From the NCBI RefSeq assembly GCF_004369225.1, contig NZ_QFFZ01000002.1:62001-126000 (forward strand): a stretch of DNA of 64,000 bases, in the 5' to 3' direction. The DNA comes from Pelotomaculum propionicicum. GTDB lineage: Bacteria; Bacillota; Desulfotomaculia; Desulfotomaculales; Pelotomaculaceae. The notes under the pieces are model-generated. The model was not told where the DNA came from. It did no database searches and worked only from the letters and a program-made list of their open reading frames with translations. Both the position numbers and the translations under genes were made by a program. Each line of letters begins with the position of its first letter. Position 1 is the stretch's first letter. Shown here piece after piece: positions 1-7,884 of this stretch.

Positions 1-102
1 GCCACCGCTTTACATGCTGTGTTTCTTCTCTGGTCAAACTCCCACCCCTCCCTGGACATATTTTCCACAGTCTGCTATACTGTGGTTGACAGATTCTCTA
101 TG

Positions 103-124
103 CCCCGGAAGGGGGTATTTTTTT
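103..124 (+). terminator. possible rho-independent terminator
   Basis: CCCC-GGAA-GGGG stem-loop followed by TATTTTTTT on the plus strand. It has the form of an intrinsic terminator for a rightward gene outside the window. It lies directly beyond the hairpin array of the leftward transposase transcript. A separate 7-bp hairpin (CCACAGT / ACTGTGG) sits at 65-85. Confidence 0.4.
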
Positions 125-307
125 ATGTGCCGGATAAACAGCACGGTCCTTGATAACACATGTCTTTTGGTCCCTATCCGGCACATTGGGCGGCGTTGCA
201 CGCTATTATTTGATAACACAGGTCAACTTGACAGCCGCCCAAACTTTATGAGCAATAGGCTCACGGCTTCCATTGATAACAGTCGTATCTTTGACGCCTA
301 CTGCTCA
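125..307 (-). ncRNA. array of three hairpins with a shared loop motif, 3' of the IS110-like gene
   Basis: Three consecutive hairpins follow one another with no gap. Stem 125-136/175-186 is 12 bp and perfect. Stem 186-194/234-242 is 9 bp and perfect. Stem 249-260/296-307 is 12 bp with one A-C mismatch on the plus strand, which becomes a G-U pair in minus-strand RNA. That is the only direct hint that the RNA is made from the same strand as the adjacent transposase gene. The stem sequences are all different, but each 35-40 nt loop contains TGTTATCAA (minus sense), at 150-160, 210-220 and 273-281, spaced about 60 nt. The transposase stop codon lies inside the first stem. The same motif recurs between its ribosome-binding site and start codon. 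Function is unknown; an IS110-type guide RNA, a recombination site array or an autoregulatory 3' UTR are all possible. Confidence 0.55.
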
Positions 308-1137
308 AACTCTACCCATAGATGATAAAGGTTCCTTAAAAACTTCCGCTGGATTAACCGTCGCGCCATATTGTGAATGTGCCCCTTACCGCATGGTTTC
401 CCCTCTTTGTTCACCTCTTCCAATATTTCCGGCCTTTTCTCGACCAACACTTGCTTATGCCCGTCCCATTCTGCCCGCCATGTACTTTCGGGCATCTTAT
501 TCCAACCCTCTGTTAGCTTGAATAGCGCCGTTCTAAGTTCCGGGTTCCAGGTTATTCTATTGCCCTTACTCCTCTTTGGGGCTTTGCCATCTGTTGTTAC
601 ATCCAGGCCGGCATAGCGCACCAGCCTTCCAAAGCTCGAGAATCTTTTCGCGTCACCAATAGTCCATAAAAGACTTCCGGCCAATGCAGGCCCAAGGCCA
701 ACACCCTCAGCAGCAGGAACGGCGACTTCATTGTACCAGCGCGACTTCTTAAACTCTCTCTCGCAAGCACGAATTAAGCCGTCCTCTTGTTTACGAAGGG
801 CTTCAAGCCGATTAACTTTTTCCTTTTTACCTTTAACCTCTATCTCGGTAATCATTTTAGCCTCAAGCATAATCTCTTTAATCGAATCCGGGATATCACT
901 GTCGCCCCAGAACACCTTGATGCCAACTTTAAGCGTCTGGCGCAGTTGATTTTCTACGCGAATGCGGGCTTCCTGTACTTTTTTCGCCGCCAGCCAGAAC
1001 ATAATAGCGCCCTGGCAGTCTTCAGGTATGCTCTTAACTTTTTCGCGAAACCGGGCCACTAATTCTTCAAACTTTGGGGCTTTATAATCTTGCTCCTCGA
1101 TTTGCTCTTCTGTTTGGTAATTTTCCAGGGCTTCCAT
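298..1137 (-). CDS. stand-alone IS110-type (Transposase_20-like) protein
   Basis: The protein has 279 residues. The N-terminal third is charged and helical (KVQEARIRVENQLRQT). Residues about 140-215 resemble the C-terminal Tnp domain of IS110/IS1111 transposases: GVGLGPALAGSLLWTIGD, then RFSSFGRLVRYAGLD, then a KRSKGNRITWNPELR segment. The N-terminal RuvC-like DEDD catalytic domain of that family is absent, and the length is about two-thirds of a normal transposase. The start is ATG 1137, with AAAGGAG upstream and the TGTTATCAA motif in between. It is followed by the hairpin array. It may be a reduced or domesticated recombinase, or may depend on a partner in trans. Which residue would serve as the catalytic serine cannot be decided by eye. 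Confidence 0.7.
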   Translation of the reverse strand: MEALENYQTEEQIEEQDYKAPKFEELVARFREKVKSIPEDCQGAIMFWLAAKKVQEARIRVENQLRQTLKVGIKVFWGDSDIPDSIKEIMLEAKMITEIEVKGKKEKVNRLEALRKQEDGLIRACEREFKKSRWYNEVAVPAAEGVGLGPALAGSLLWTIGDAKRFSSFGRLVRYAGLDVTTDGKAPKRSKGNRITWNPELRTALFKLTEGWNKMPESTWRAEWDGHKQVLVEKRPEILEEVNKEGKPCGKGHIHNMARRLIQRKFLRNLYHLWVEFEQ

Positions 1138-1203
1138 TTGATAACACGCTCCTTTTTTTGTTCACGGGGTTGCACCATGATTATTGGTAATTGGAATGTG
1201 CAG

Positions 1204-1368
1204 TTATTCACTTTCTTTTGTGACTCTTGAGTTAATAAAAACGCTCGCACCGTTTGGCATTTTCATATTCTCGATTACGGTTTCTTCAACCAGTGATTTT
1301 ACTTGTTGCAAGTTTTTGGGATTTAATTTAATACTTGAGTCTATATCTACTGTGATTCTGTATTTCAT
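1204..1368 (-). CDS. small hypothetical protein (54 aa)
   Basis: A short open frame begins MKYRITVDIDSSIKLNPKN and ends at TAA 1204. A good ribosome-binding site (GTGAGG, 5 nt before ATG 1368) supports it. It lies between a zinc-ribbon gene and the transposase gene, all leftward. Composition (beta-like start, then a helical LQQVKSLVEETVIENM segment) is protein-like. No family is recognised. It resembles the small accessory proteins common in phage early regions. Confidence 0.55.
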   Translation of the reverse strand: MKYRITVDIDSSIKLNPKNLQQVKSLVEETVIENMKMPNGASVFINSRVTKESE

Positions 1369-1375
1369 TTTTACC

Positions 1376-1630
1376 TCACTTTCGCTTATTTTTAATCTCC
1401 CGTAGTTGCTTTGCTCTTTCGTGTGTAAAGTCGCTTAAATCTGCTTCCGTCAAAGCTTTTTCAACCCCGTTTACACAGTTTTCCTGGACCTTGACTGCCT
1501 TACCGCCTTTCCCGACAGCCCACCTTTTCAGTGTTATTTGATGCTGATTTTTACAGGATAAGGCGTCTTTTAAATTATCGTAAAGCTTATTGCATGTAGG
1601 GCACCTATACCAGGTTTCAATGTGCGCCAT
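1376..1630 (-). CDS. small zinc-ribbon protein (84 aa)
   Basis: The start is ATG 1630, behind a strong AAGGAGGG site. An earlier in-frame start would fuse it to the RecU remnant. The protein has one CPTC pair near residue 10 (WYRCPTCNKLY) and a further Cys near residue 25 (SCKNQHQ), followed by a basic C-terminus. It is a probable single-zinc nucleic-acid or protein binding protein of phage type. The specific role is unknown. Confidence 0.6.
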   Translation of the reverse strand: MAHIETWYRCPTCNKLYDNLKDALSCKNQHQITLKRWAVGKGGKAVKVQENCVNGVEKALTEADLSDFTHERAKQLREIKNKRK

Positions 1631-2065
1631 ATTATTAACCCTCCTTGTTCTCCAGATCTTCTCTGCCGTGGACAGGTAGTCTCCGCCGTTAACGCGCCAC
1701 TCCGGAGGCATCTCCGCCATTGCGATAAATGCAGGATCTTGCTTTAGTTCCCACCGGCTGGCCGCCTCTTTCCAGAATGTCCAGGGCACCACGTATATCT
1801 CCATCACCCCGGTACCCATGAAGCCTACCAGGATAAATGCGAACGCCGCCAATCCCCCGCAGCGCTCCCAGTCGTCCAGGGCTTCAGCCTGATGCGGTTC
1901 AAGGGCCTTCCAGTATATCCGGTCCTTTTCGGTACTTTTACAGTCAAAGGCGATTGCGCCCCCTGGGTAAACCCCATCGAAGTCGATCGCGGCCTTGTTC
2001 TCTACCTTGGCGCTGATGATCTTCCCAGAGGTTTTATCCCGGATAGGTTTGAACTCGACAGGATT
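1631..2065 (-). pseudogene. recU: RecU-like Holliday-junction resolvase, 5'-truncated
   Basis: The frame is open from a TAA at 2066-2068 and carries the C-terminal two-thirds of a RecU/Penicillin-binding-protein-related factor A protein. The AIDFDGVYPGGAIAFDCKST segment holds the nuclease Asp and the D-x-K pair, and EPHQAEALDDWERCGGLAAF matches the following conserved block. The first ~70 residues are missing and no ATG start exists. The frame runs without a stop into the downstream zinc-ribbon gene, suggesting a lost base at its end as well. It begins 8 nt after the stop of the broken integrase, so truncation by insertion or deletion there is likely. A second resolvase (RusA) nearby may make it redundant. 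Confidence 0.7.
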
Positions 2066-2072
2066 TTACCAC

Positions 2073-3059
2073 TTACTGCACCAAATGCTTTTTATACTGT
2101 TCCCTTTTCCTCTCACTTGAGAGCCTTGCATATATCTGTGTTGTCCCCGGGTTCGCGTGCCCGAGGAGTTCTTGAACAGCAACCAAGTCCGCGCCATTGT
2201 TGAGTGTCAGCGTAGCCATAGTGTGGCGCATCACATGCGGGTGGACATTCTTCCGGATCCCTGCCCGTATCGCAATCAGCTTTATTTCCCGCTGAAAACC
2301 CCGCTTTGACAGCCGCCGGTAAGGCCTACGCTCAGTCACAAACAGAGCAGGGTCATCGTCCTTCCTCCCGGCCAGATATTTTTTCAGGTGAAACATGGCC
2401 TTAAAACTGAAGAACACCTCCCTCTCCTTTGAACCCTTACCAAGGACCTTCGTGACCTGGTTCTGTCAGTCGATGTCAGTCTGGTTCAGCTGTTGGACCT
2501 CCGAAAGGCGGCATCCGGTTGCATAGAACACCTCAATCATAGCTCGCTCTCGGGTTGTCCTACACATCTCCCGCATCATTTCCAACTCTTCGATATTCAA
2601 GGCTTTAGGTAGGAGCCTTTCCTTCTTCGGCGGCTTGATTTTCCGCGTCGGATCCTTGGCGATAATCTCCTCATCTGCCATCCAACCAAAGAAGCTTTTC
2701 AACACAGAGAGCTTCCGGGAAAGTGAACTTAGCTTCAGGTTTTCAAACTGTCCCAGATACTCCCGGATATCACTTGTGGTTATTTCCCCAACGCGCTTTT
2801 GTACGTACTGTCCAAAGATCCTCAACTCTATTTCGTAGCCGGCCAAGGTCAGGGAACTGAGACCCTCCAGTCTTTTAGCCACCAGGAACAACTTGACTTT
2901 CTCTACAACATCCGGGTGGGCTATCTGGATCCTGGCCGGCTTGATATCATAGGCCGCGAGGATGCCAGCAAGCTTAATTCGGAGTTGAAGAGGGTCAATA
3001 TTCGGAAAAATTGTGCTTATTTCGTTAATCAGTTGGTTTAGTAGCGGTTCGAAGAGATA
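2073..3059 (-). pseudogene. tyrosine recombinase/integrase with internal TGA
   Basis: Two in-frame halves are separated by one TGA codon at 2466-2468, where related proteins would be expected to have Trp. The N-terminal half (to QQLNQTDID) has the SAM-like core-binding domain and the first catalytic Arg (ATGCRLSEV). The C-terminal half restarts at KEREVFF and carries HVMRHT, LLGHAN and TQIYAR, which supply His, Arg, His and the nucleophilic Tyr. The frame upstream has no ATG or GTG start back to a TGA at 3060-3062, so the 5' end is probably decayed too. All active-site residues survive, so inactivation looks recent. It is distinct from the intact integrase at 28.5 kb and is probably left from an earlier element. 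Confidence 0.8.
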
Positions 3060-3087
3060 TCACCACCCTCAAGTTTTAATTAACTGA

Positions 3088-3435
3088 TCAACCTGTCAAA
3101 ACTTTTTCCTCCTGTACTTGCCGTCTCCGGTTCTTTTTCTTCCTGTGTTTCGGTCCCTTCGCCGGCTTGGGCTTGTTCTCACTGAACCGGGCTACCATCT
3201 TCACCGGCAAGTACAACCCCTCTTTCCTCTCCGGCTTCCTAGAGACCGGTTTTGTTGCCAGCGGCTTTGGTTCGCTCGGTATGTACTTTGCCATGGCCTG
3301 GCGCCAGGATTCTTCATCGTGTTTCGGCGGCGGCAAGACCGGCGCGTCCAACCTTCGCCACTGCCAGGCGAATAGTCCGGCGATCAGCAGTAGGAGGAGG
3401 GTTATTCCGCAGATATAGATCAGTGCCAGAGTCAT
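3088..3435 (-). CDS. small membrane protein with basic C-terminus
   Basis: 115 residues. One N-terminal membrane segment (IYICGITLLLLLIAGLFAW) is followed by a Pro/Lys/Arg-rich tail ending in a strongly basic stretch (HRKKKNRRRQ). The ATG overlaps the upstream stop by 4 nt (ATGA), so it is translationally coupled to the next gene. No family is recognised; topology suggests an anchored cytoplasmic tail that could bind nucleic acid. Confidence 0.6.
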   Translation of the reverse strand: MTLALIYICGITLLLLLIAGLFAWQWRRLDAPVLPPPKHDEESWRQAMAKYIPSEPKPLATKPVSRKPERKEGLYLPVKMVARFSENKPKPAKGPKHRKKKNRRRQVQEEKVLTG

Positions 3436-3683
3436 GATACCACCTCCCGAATTATAGCTCTGGGCATTTCTAGTTCAATGCGCCTTTTGGCCTCGAGCGC
3501 CATCTCAACAGTAGCAAATGTGCCCATATCAACACCTTTCACATATCCCCAATCTCCAACCATGCGTACGTGACAGTTTTCAACGATAACAGCTGCCGGA
3601 ATCCGACTTGTTGACGCCCAGTGTCGGATTAATTCGGGCCACATCCAGATAACCCGCCCATCGAGTTCCGTTATAATGATCAT
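3432..3683 (-). CDS. hypothetical phage protein (83 aa)
   Basis: Begins MIIITELDGRVIWMWPEL and ends MPRAIIREVVS. Its ATG overlaps the preceding stop (ATGA) and its stop overlaps the next ATG, so three small genes are chained. No domain is recognised; the sequence looks like a compact alpha/beta fold. Confidence 0.55.
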   Translation of the reverse strand: MIIITELDGRVIWMWPELIRHWASTSRIPAAVIVENCHVRMVGDWGYVKGVDMGTFATVEMALEAKRRIELEMPRAIIREVVS

Positions 3684-3910
3684 GGCCCCTGTCTCCTGTT
3701 TCGCCAGTCCTTCTCCCAGGCCATGTATCCCTGGACGCTTTTCACGTCCTCCATCTCGGCGCGCAGATCCTGATTGGCCTGCTCCAGTTGAGTAAGGCGC
3801 TGGTCAATGTTTACAGCCGGCTCCTGGGGCTCTCCTTTTAGCAGGTAGATATTTACCGCTAACATGGCCGCTATCAGCAGGATCAAGATAATTACAGCTT
3901 GTTTTCGCAT
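3680..3910 (-). CDS. small membrane-anchored coiled-coil protein
   Basis: ATG 3910 is chosen over an upstream start because GGGAGGG lies 6-7 nt before it. The 76-residue product has an N-terminal membrane segment (AVIILILLIAAMLAVNIYLL), then a short heptad-like helix (RLTQLEQANQDLRAEMEDV). Small anchored coiled coils of this form occur in phage lysis or replication-anchoring modules. The function is not known. Confidence 0.55.
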   Translation of the reverse strand: MRKQAVIILILLIAAMLAVNIYLLKGEPQEPAVNIDQRLTQLEQANQDLRAEMEDVKSVQGYMAWEKDWRNRRQGP

Positions 3911-3924
3911 GGGTATCCCTCCCT

Positions 3925-4431
3925 TCACCTTTTCCCCCACACAAAAATCTCAGTCCGCGGCCTCCCCGAGTCCACTTCCATCCCCACCGGTGGCACGTAT
4001 ACCTTTTCCCCACAATCGTCCACCAGGATCCCGCCCCTGACCAGCGCGTCCATCAGAAACTTTGGCGCCCAGTTGTCGGCCGGATCCCGCCGGCGGTTAG
4101 TCGTATGGTAATAGATAATCTGCACCGTGGCCCGCTCATATTTAGGCAGCTTGGCCGCCAGAGCCAGAAGGCGAACGGCCTGGTAGAGATCCTGCTTGTA
4201 CCTCCCCTGCTTGGCCCAATGCCAGTTCTTCCATTCGTTCAGGCTGGGCGGGACAAAGGGTACCTGCAGCCATATTCCCCCGGGGAAGGTTTTGGCGTCC
4301 CATTGGACTGTCGGTACCGCCGGCATCATAACCCTTGGTCGTTGTTCCCCTGGCTGGCATCGTCGTTTCTTTGCGCCAGGCCCCGGAATGATACCCAGGG
4401 CCTGGGCCTGTTTTACTGAAAGGCGAGTCAT
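3925..4431 (-). CDS. rusA: RusA-family Holliday-junction resolvase
   Basis: 168 residues. The RusA fold is recognised from the VPFVPPSLNEWKNWHW start, and from a RRRDPADNWAPKFLMDALV segment followed by GGILVDDC, which carries the conserved Asp residues that bind metal. RusA cleaves four-way junctions made during phage replication and recombination. An extra ~45 residues precede the domain. ATG 4431 overlaps the stop of the parB-like gene (ATGA) behind GAGGTG, so the two are co-translated. Confidence 0.85.
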   Translation of the reverse strand: MTRLSVKQAQALGIIPGPGAKKRRCQPGEQRPRVMMPAVPTVQWDAKTFPGGIWLQVPFVPPSLNEWKNWHWAKQGRYKQDLYQAVRLLALAAKLPKYERATVQIIYYHTTNRRRDPADNWAPKFLMDALVRGGILVDDCGEKVYVPPVGMEVDSGRPRTEIFVWGKR

Positions 4432-6434
4432 GACACCTCAGCCTTGGTGGAGAGCTTGCGCCGGCGGGCCTCTTTGTAAAACTTGGACCGTGCGCTGGGC
4501 CTGGTCTCTTTTTCGATGCAGGTAAGCAGTTCGTCGGCTGTCAGGATAGCCAGATTGCTCTTCCAGTCCTCGGTTGCATCGTCACGGGTAAGCATTTCCT
4601 TGACGATGACGGTCAACTCTTTTTGGTCAGACCCAAACTGCTTCAGCCCCTTCTTCTCCGCCCATGCGTCAAGGTTCTTCTGTGCCTCTTCCCTCGTGGC
4701 CACCATGGGCATGGCCGGCGACTTCACCCGGTGCAGGCCTCCGGAAGGAGAGCGCCAGAAGGTACCGAACGTTTCTCCTCCTATGCCGTCGCTGGCAAAC
4801 ACTTCCTTGCCGCTTTCGTCGATGTAGCTTCTGGCAGCCGGCGCCGCGGGCACGGGATCCTCTTGAGCCACGTCCACGCAACTGCTGCACAGGTCCGGCT
4901 CTACCCATTTAATATCCCATTCCAGGTAGGTATTAGCACTGGGAACAACTATACGGAAGTCTGTGCAGCCGCAGACGCGGCAGGTTCTGCCAGCGGGCTC
5001 TTCATGCTTTTTCCCTTCATCGTCGGGGCTGGAGGTGTCTTTGAGGTACCACTCAATTATGCTGCCCTCTTTCATACCGTCACATATGGCCGGCCATTCA
5101 ATGATGATCCTAAACAGCTGCTCCTCTGAAAAGCGCTTGAGCATTTCCGGGATCCAGGTTTCTTCGTTATCTTCGGTGGCATCTTCCAGCTCAACGCCGG
5201 CAGCTATTTCCTGGACGTATTGAAAAACGTTCGTGTCAGCATTCCAGAGTGGATTAAGATTCTCTAATATGATTGTGGCAATATATACAAGGGTTTTACG
5301 GTCGCTGCGCACTTTTAGCTTGGCGTCCACCATGCCCCTGATCTCTGCCCGGGCTGCTTCTTCTTTTTCCACCCGCTCACGCTCTCTCTTTTGCTGAGCT
5401 TCGGCCTGACAGGCTTTATATTTGTCCTTGTCCGGGCAAAAGCATATATCCATGACCCAGTCCGCGCCTTTATATCTGGCTTTTCTAAAGTCGTTACAAT
5501 TTTTCTCCCTGCAGTAATCAGTATTATTCAACCGCTCAAAAGAGTCATCATCATAGGTTACGACTATGGCGTCCGGGTACTTGGCGTTAAGTTTCCGCTC
5601 TTTCTCCTCCACGCCCTGTTTCTTGCTTTCGTCCTGCTTTGTTTGCCAGCAGTCAGCATCCAGGCAGCGCAGCGCTTCCTTATCGCCCCAGGGTTTTTTT
5701 AACATGGTCTTCTTCTTGCACTTGTCACAAATAGAAATATCGAAAGACGGGCTTTCCCACTCTTCTTTGCTCAGTGATTTAGACGCGTTCCACATCTCCC
5801 TGGCCACTGCCTCTGAAGTCTGCTTAACAGTCAGTCCTTCGTCCGCAGCCTTCTTGCAGGCCAGCAGTTCCTTCGCCGCGCTTGGTGAAATTATTCCACG
5901 TGAAATATTTTGCTGGACCGTCTCCGGCAAATCCAGCAACCGGATCCTATTGGCAATGTGGGCCTGGCTGACGCCCAGCTTCTCCCCCAGGGCCTCCTGG
6001 GTATAGCCGTGTCCATCCAGTAAGGCCTGGTAAGCGCGGGCTTCCTCGATGGGGTCGAGGTCCTTGCGCTGCAGGTTCTCAATGAGCATGACTTCTGCTT
6101 CCTGCTCAGGGGTGAGCTGCAGGATTATGCCCGGCACAGATCCAATGCCGGCCAACTGTGCAGCCCGGTACCGGCGTTCACCGGCGACTATCCGGAAAAC
6201 ATGATCGGCCTGTTTGATTAGTATGAGAGGCTGCAGGATCCCCACTTCCCGGATGCTCCGGGCCAGTTTTTCAAGCTCCTCCCGGTCGAAGTTTTTCCGG
6301 GGATTGTTGGGGTTAGGTTCAACCATATACATTGGGACACTATACAGTGCTCCACCATGCAGGCCAGGGATGCCATATAAACAACCCTGTGGATCTTCCG
6401 GGTCTAACATTGGCGGCTCTTTATATTCAGACAT
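4428..6434 (-). CDS. large ParB-like protein with cysteine-rich C-terminal extension
   Basis: 668 residues, more than twice a normal ParB. Residues ~30-120 are a ParB/Sulfiredoxin-type nuclease-CTPase domain (PNPNNPRKNF; GERRYRAAQLAG). Residues ~125-185 are the helix-turn-helix core (ENLQRKDLDPIEEARAYQ; YTQEALGEKLGVSQAHIANR). The remainder has several Cys pairs (ICDKCKKK, DYCREKNCND, CRVCGCTDF, CSSCVD) that could bind two or three zinc ions. No ParA partner is in the window. The protein could segregate a plasmid-like prophage, organise phage DNA or regulate transcription. The start follows GGAGGG by about 10 nt. Confidence 0.85.
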   Translation of the reverse strand: MSEYKEPPMLDPEDPQGCLYGIPGLHGGALYSVPMYMVEPNPNNPRKNFDREELEKLARSIREVGILQPLILIKQADHVFRIVAGERRYRAAQLAGIGSVPGIILQLTPEQEAEVMLIENLQRKDLDPIEEARAYQALLDGHGYTQEALGEKLGVSQAHIANRIRLLDLPETVQQNISRGIISPSAAKELLACKKAADEGLTVKQTSEAVAREMWNASKSLSKEEWESPSFDISICDKCKKKTMLKKPWGDKEALRCLDADCWQTKQDESKKQGVEEKERKLNAKYPDAIVVTYDDDSFERLNNTDYCREKNCNDFRKARYKGADWVMDICFCPDKDKYKACQAEAQQKRERERVEKEEAARAEIRGMVDAKLKVRSDRKTLVYIATIILENLNPLWNADTNVFQYVQEIAAGVELEDATEDNEETWIPEMLKRFSEEQLFRIIIEWPAICDGMKEGSIIEWYLKDTSSPDDEGKKHEEPAGRTCRVCGCTDFRIVVPSANTYLEWDIKWVEPDLCSSCVDVAQEDPVPAAPAARSYIDESGKEVFASDGIGGETFGTFWRSPSGGLHRVKSPAMPMVATREEAQKNLDAWAEKKGLKQFGSDQKELTVIVKEMLTRDDATEDWKSNLAILTADELLTCIEKETRPSARSKFYKEARRRKLSTKAEVS

Positions 6435-6456
6435 CTTTCTATACCCTCCGTTTCTT

Positions 6457-6837
6457 CTAGCGGACAGTCAGACTATCTGCAAACCGCCTGACTTGCTCCG
6501 GACTTAGACCGCTGCTCTCATACTCGGCCAGTTTGTCCAGCGCCGACAACAGGTCTCCGCACACAACGTGACCATAGATATCTCCAAGGGTGATATCGCT
6601 ATCCAACTGCCCACTTATAGCCTCGGTCAACTTTTTCAGTAATTCCGCTACTCTATTCGGTGAAAGACCGCTGTCCTCGTATTCAGCAAGGCGGCGGACT
6701 ATATTCAGGCTGTCCTCGCACCGTATGCACTGATGGGTGTCCATATATTCGCATCCGCCTTCCTCCGCGGTCCGCTCAAAACATTCCCGGACATACGGCC
6801 TTCCTTTGTCCCAGCCGGTTAGTCGTTTAAATTCCAT
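6457..6837 (-). CDS. hypothetical phage protein with two LAEYE-GLSP repeats
   Basis: 126 residues. The motif LAEYEDSGLSPNRV occurs at mid-protein and again as LAEYESSGLSPEQV near the end; this short motif is widespread in Firmicutes phage early proteins of unknown function. Four cysteines lie in the first half (REC, GGC, CIRCED). RBS is GGAGGGAGAAGG directly before the ATG. The start overlaps the end of the neighbouring gene by 11 nt. Confidence 0.65.
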   Translation of the reverse strand: MEFKRLTGWDKGRPYVRECFERTAEEGGCEYMDTHQCIRCEDSLNIVRRLAEYEDSGLSPNRVAELLKKLTEAISGQLDSDITLGDIYGHVVCGDLLSALDKLAEYESSGLSPEQVRRFADSLTVR

Positions 6838-7030
6838 CCTTCTCCCTCCTCTTCTCTTGTGCCCGCGCCCTCAAAATGGCCTTCCCGCGCCGGATCCCCG
6901 CGGCGAAGAGCTCCGGATCCTTCTGCAGCAGCTGGCTCATTTCCTCGGCTGTCAGAAACACTCTACACTTGGCGATCTGTATCTCTATATACCGGTATCT
7001 CCGGCGCTTTCCGGTTTGGTCAATGGGCAT
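6827..7030 (-). CDS. small hypothetical protein (67 aa)
   Basis: A basic, helical protein beginning MPIDQTGKRRRYRYIEIQ, with CAGGAGGT before the ATG. The RYIEIQ segment recurs in the small reading frame at 7729-7854, suggesting the two are diverged copies. No family is recognised. Confidence 0.55.
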   Translation of the reverse strand: MPIDQTGKRRRYRYIEIQIAKCRVFLTAEEMSQLLQKDPELFAAGIRRGKAILRARAQEKRREKDGI

Positions 7031-7083
7031 ATTTACCTCCTGGTTATTGTACTACTGAGCTAAATCTTTAAAATGCGCAGCAG

Positions 7084-7659
7084 CTACCGAATTTCCAAAA
7101 CCCAATAGTCCTCGATAATAACGCCACATCCAGAAAGAGGTTGAATTGTGTCTGTATATGTGGTTTTGTCGGTACTTATCATAGCCTCTCTCTTGACTTC
7201 AAGTTTTTCCGGTAACTCTACTTCATAGGCTTTGGCTTCAGTTTTTACTTGCTCAATAAACTGTTCTTTCGTAACACCTTCACAACAACAACAAACGCGT
7301 TCGTTTTCGTCGCCCCAGATTAAGTTTGGCATTTTCTTATTATGGTTTATGCCGGATAGTAATTCATACCAGAGACAACCGCCGGGCTTACAGAATATTT
7401 CCTTTTTGGATTCATGGCAATCACTGCAAGGCGTGTGACCATGAGAGTGCATAATATTCCATACCTTCTGTGCATATGGTTCGTCAATATTCAGCACCAG
7501 GTAAGTGCTTGGTCTGTTCTTTCCTTCGGCCATCCTACCAGCGTGAATGCCACAGATAATATCCTCAAGGTTTTCTTTTTGCTTGGCATTCAAGTGTTTT
7601 TCAATGTCCTCCGTTTTAAACACGTAAAACCTATGTGGATTAGCTGTTATGTTTTTCAA
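7084..7659 (-). CDS. cysteine-rich hypothetical protein
   Basis: 191 residues starting at TTG 7659 behind AAGGAGGT. Cys/His pairs appear in the middle (HTPCSDCHESKKEIFCKPGGC and, later, VCCCCEG), so a metal site is likely. Acidic and basic helical stretches flank it. No family is recognised. It lies in the leftward early operon between small phage proteins. Confidence 0.6.
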   Translation of the reverse strand: MKNITANPHRFYVFKTEDIEKHLNAKQKENLEDIICGIHAGRMAEGKNRPSTYLVLNIDEPYAQKVWNIMHSHGHTPCSDCHESKKEIFCKPGGCLWYELLSGINHNKKMPNLIWGDENERVCCCCEGVTKEQFIEQVKTEAKAYEVELPEKLEVKREAMISTDKTTYTDTIQPLSGCGVIIEDYWVLEIR

Positions 7660-7728
7660 CTGCCTTACCTCCTTATTTTTGCAACTTGTTGCTGCACATT
7701 TTTACCAAAATGCGTAATGAACCTCGTA

Positions 7729-7854
7729 TTAAATTGCAACAGTCACTGTATTAAACACATCCCGGATCTGCTTCAGCCGCCTGGCTGTCTGGCAGCGGCG
7801 CTCACCCAGGAGGAGTCTGAACTTAACAAGCTGTATCTCTATGTACCGGCGCAA
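7729..7854 (-). CDS. very small protein, possible duplicated gene end
   Basis: A 41-residue frame starts at TTG 7854, with GGAGG 7 nt upstream. It reads RRYIEIQLVKFRLLLGERR and ends DVFNTVTVAI. Its end closely matches the last residues of the next gene upstream (DIFNTATIAI), and its start matches RYIEIQ of the 67-aa protein at 6827-7030. It may be a real small protein or a recombinant scrap joining two gene ends. Confidence 0.4.
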   Translation of the reverse strand: MRRYIEIQLVKFRLLLGERRCQTARRLKQIRDVFNTVTVAI

Positions 7855-7884
7855 GCGGCCACCTCCAAACCTGTTCAAAGTTGT

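Noticed and set aside
2466-2468. TGA in the integrase as a selenocysteine codon
   Set aside because: No SECIS-like hairpin is visible next to it, the residue would normally be Trp, and the 5' end of the gene is also decayed.
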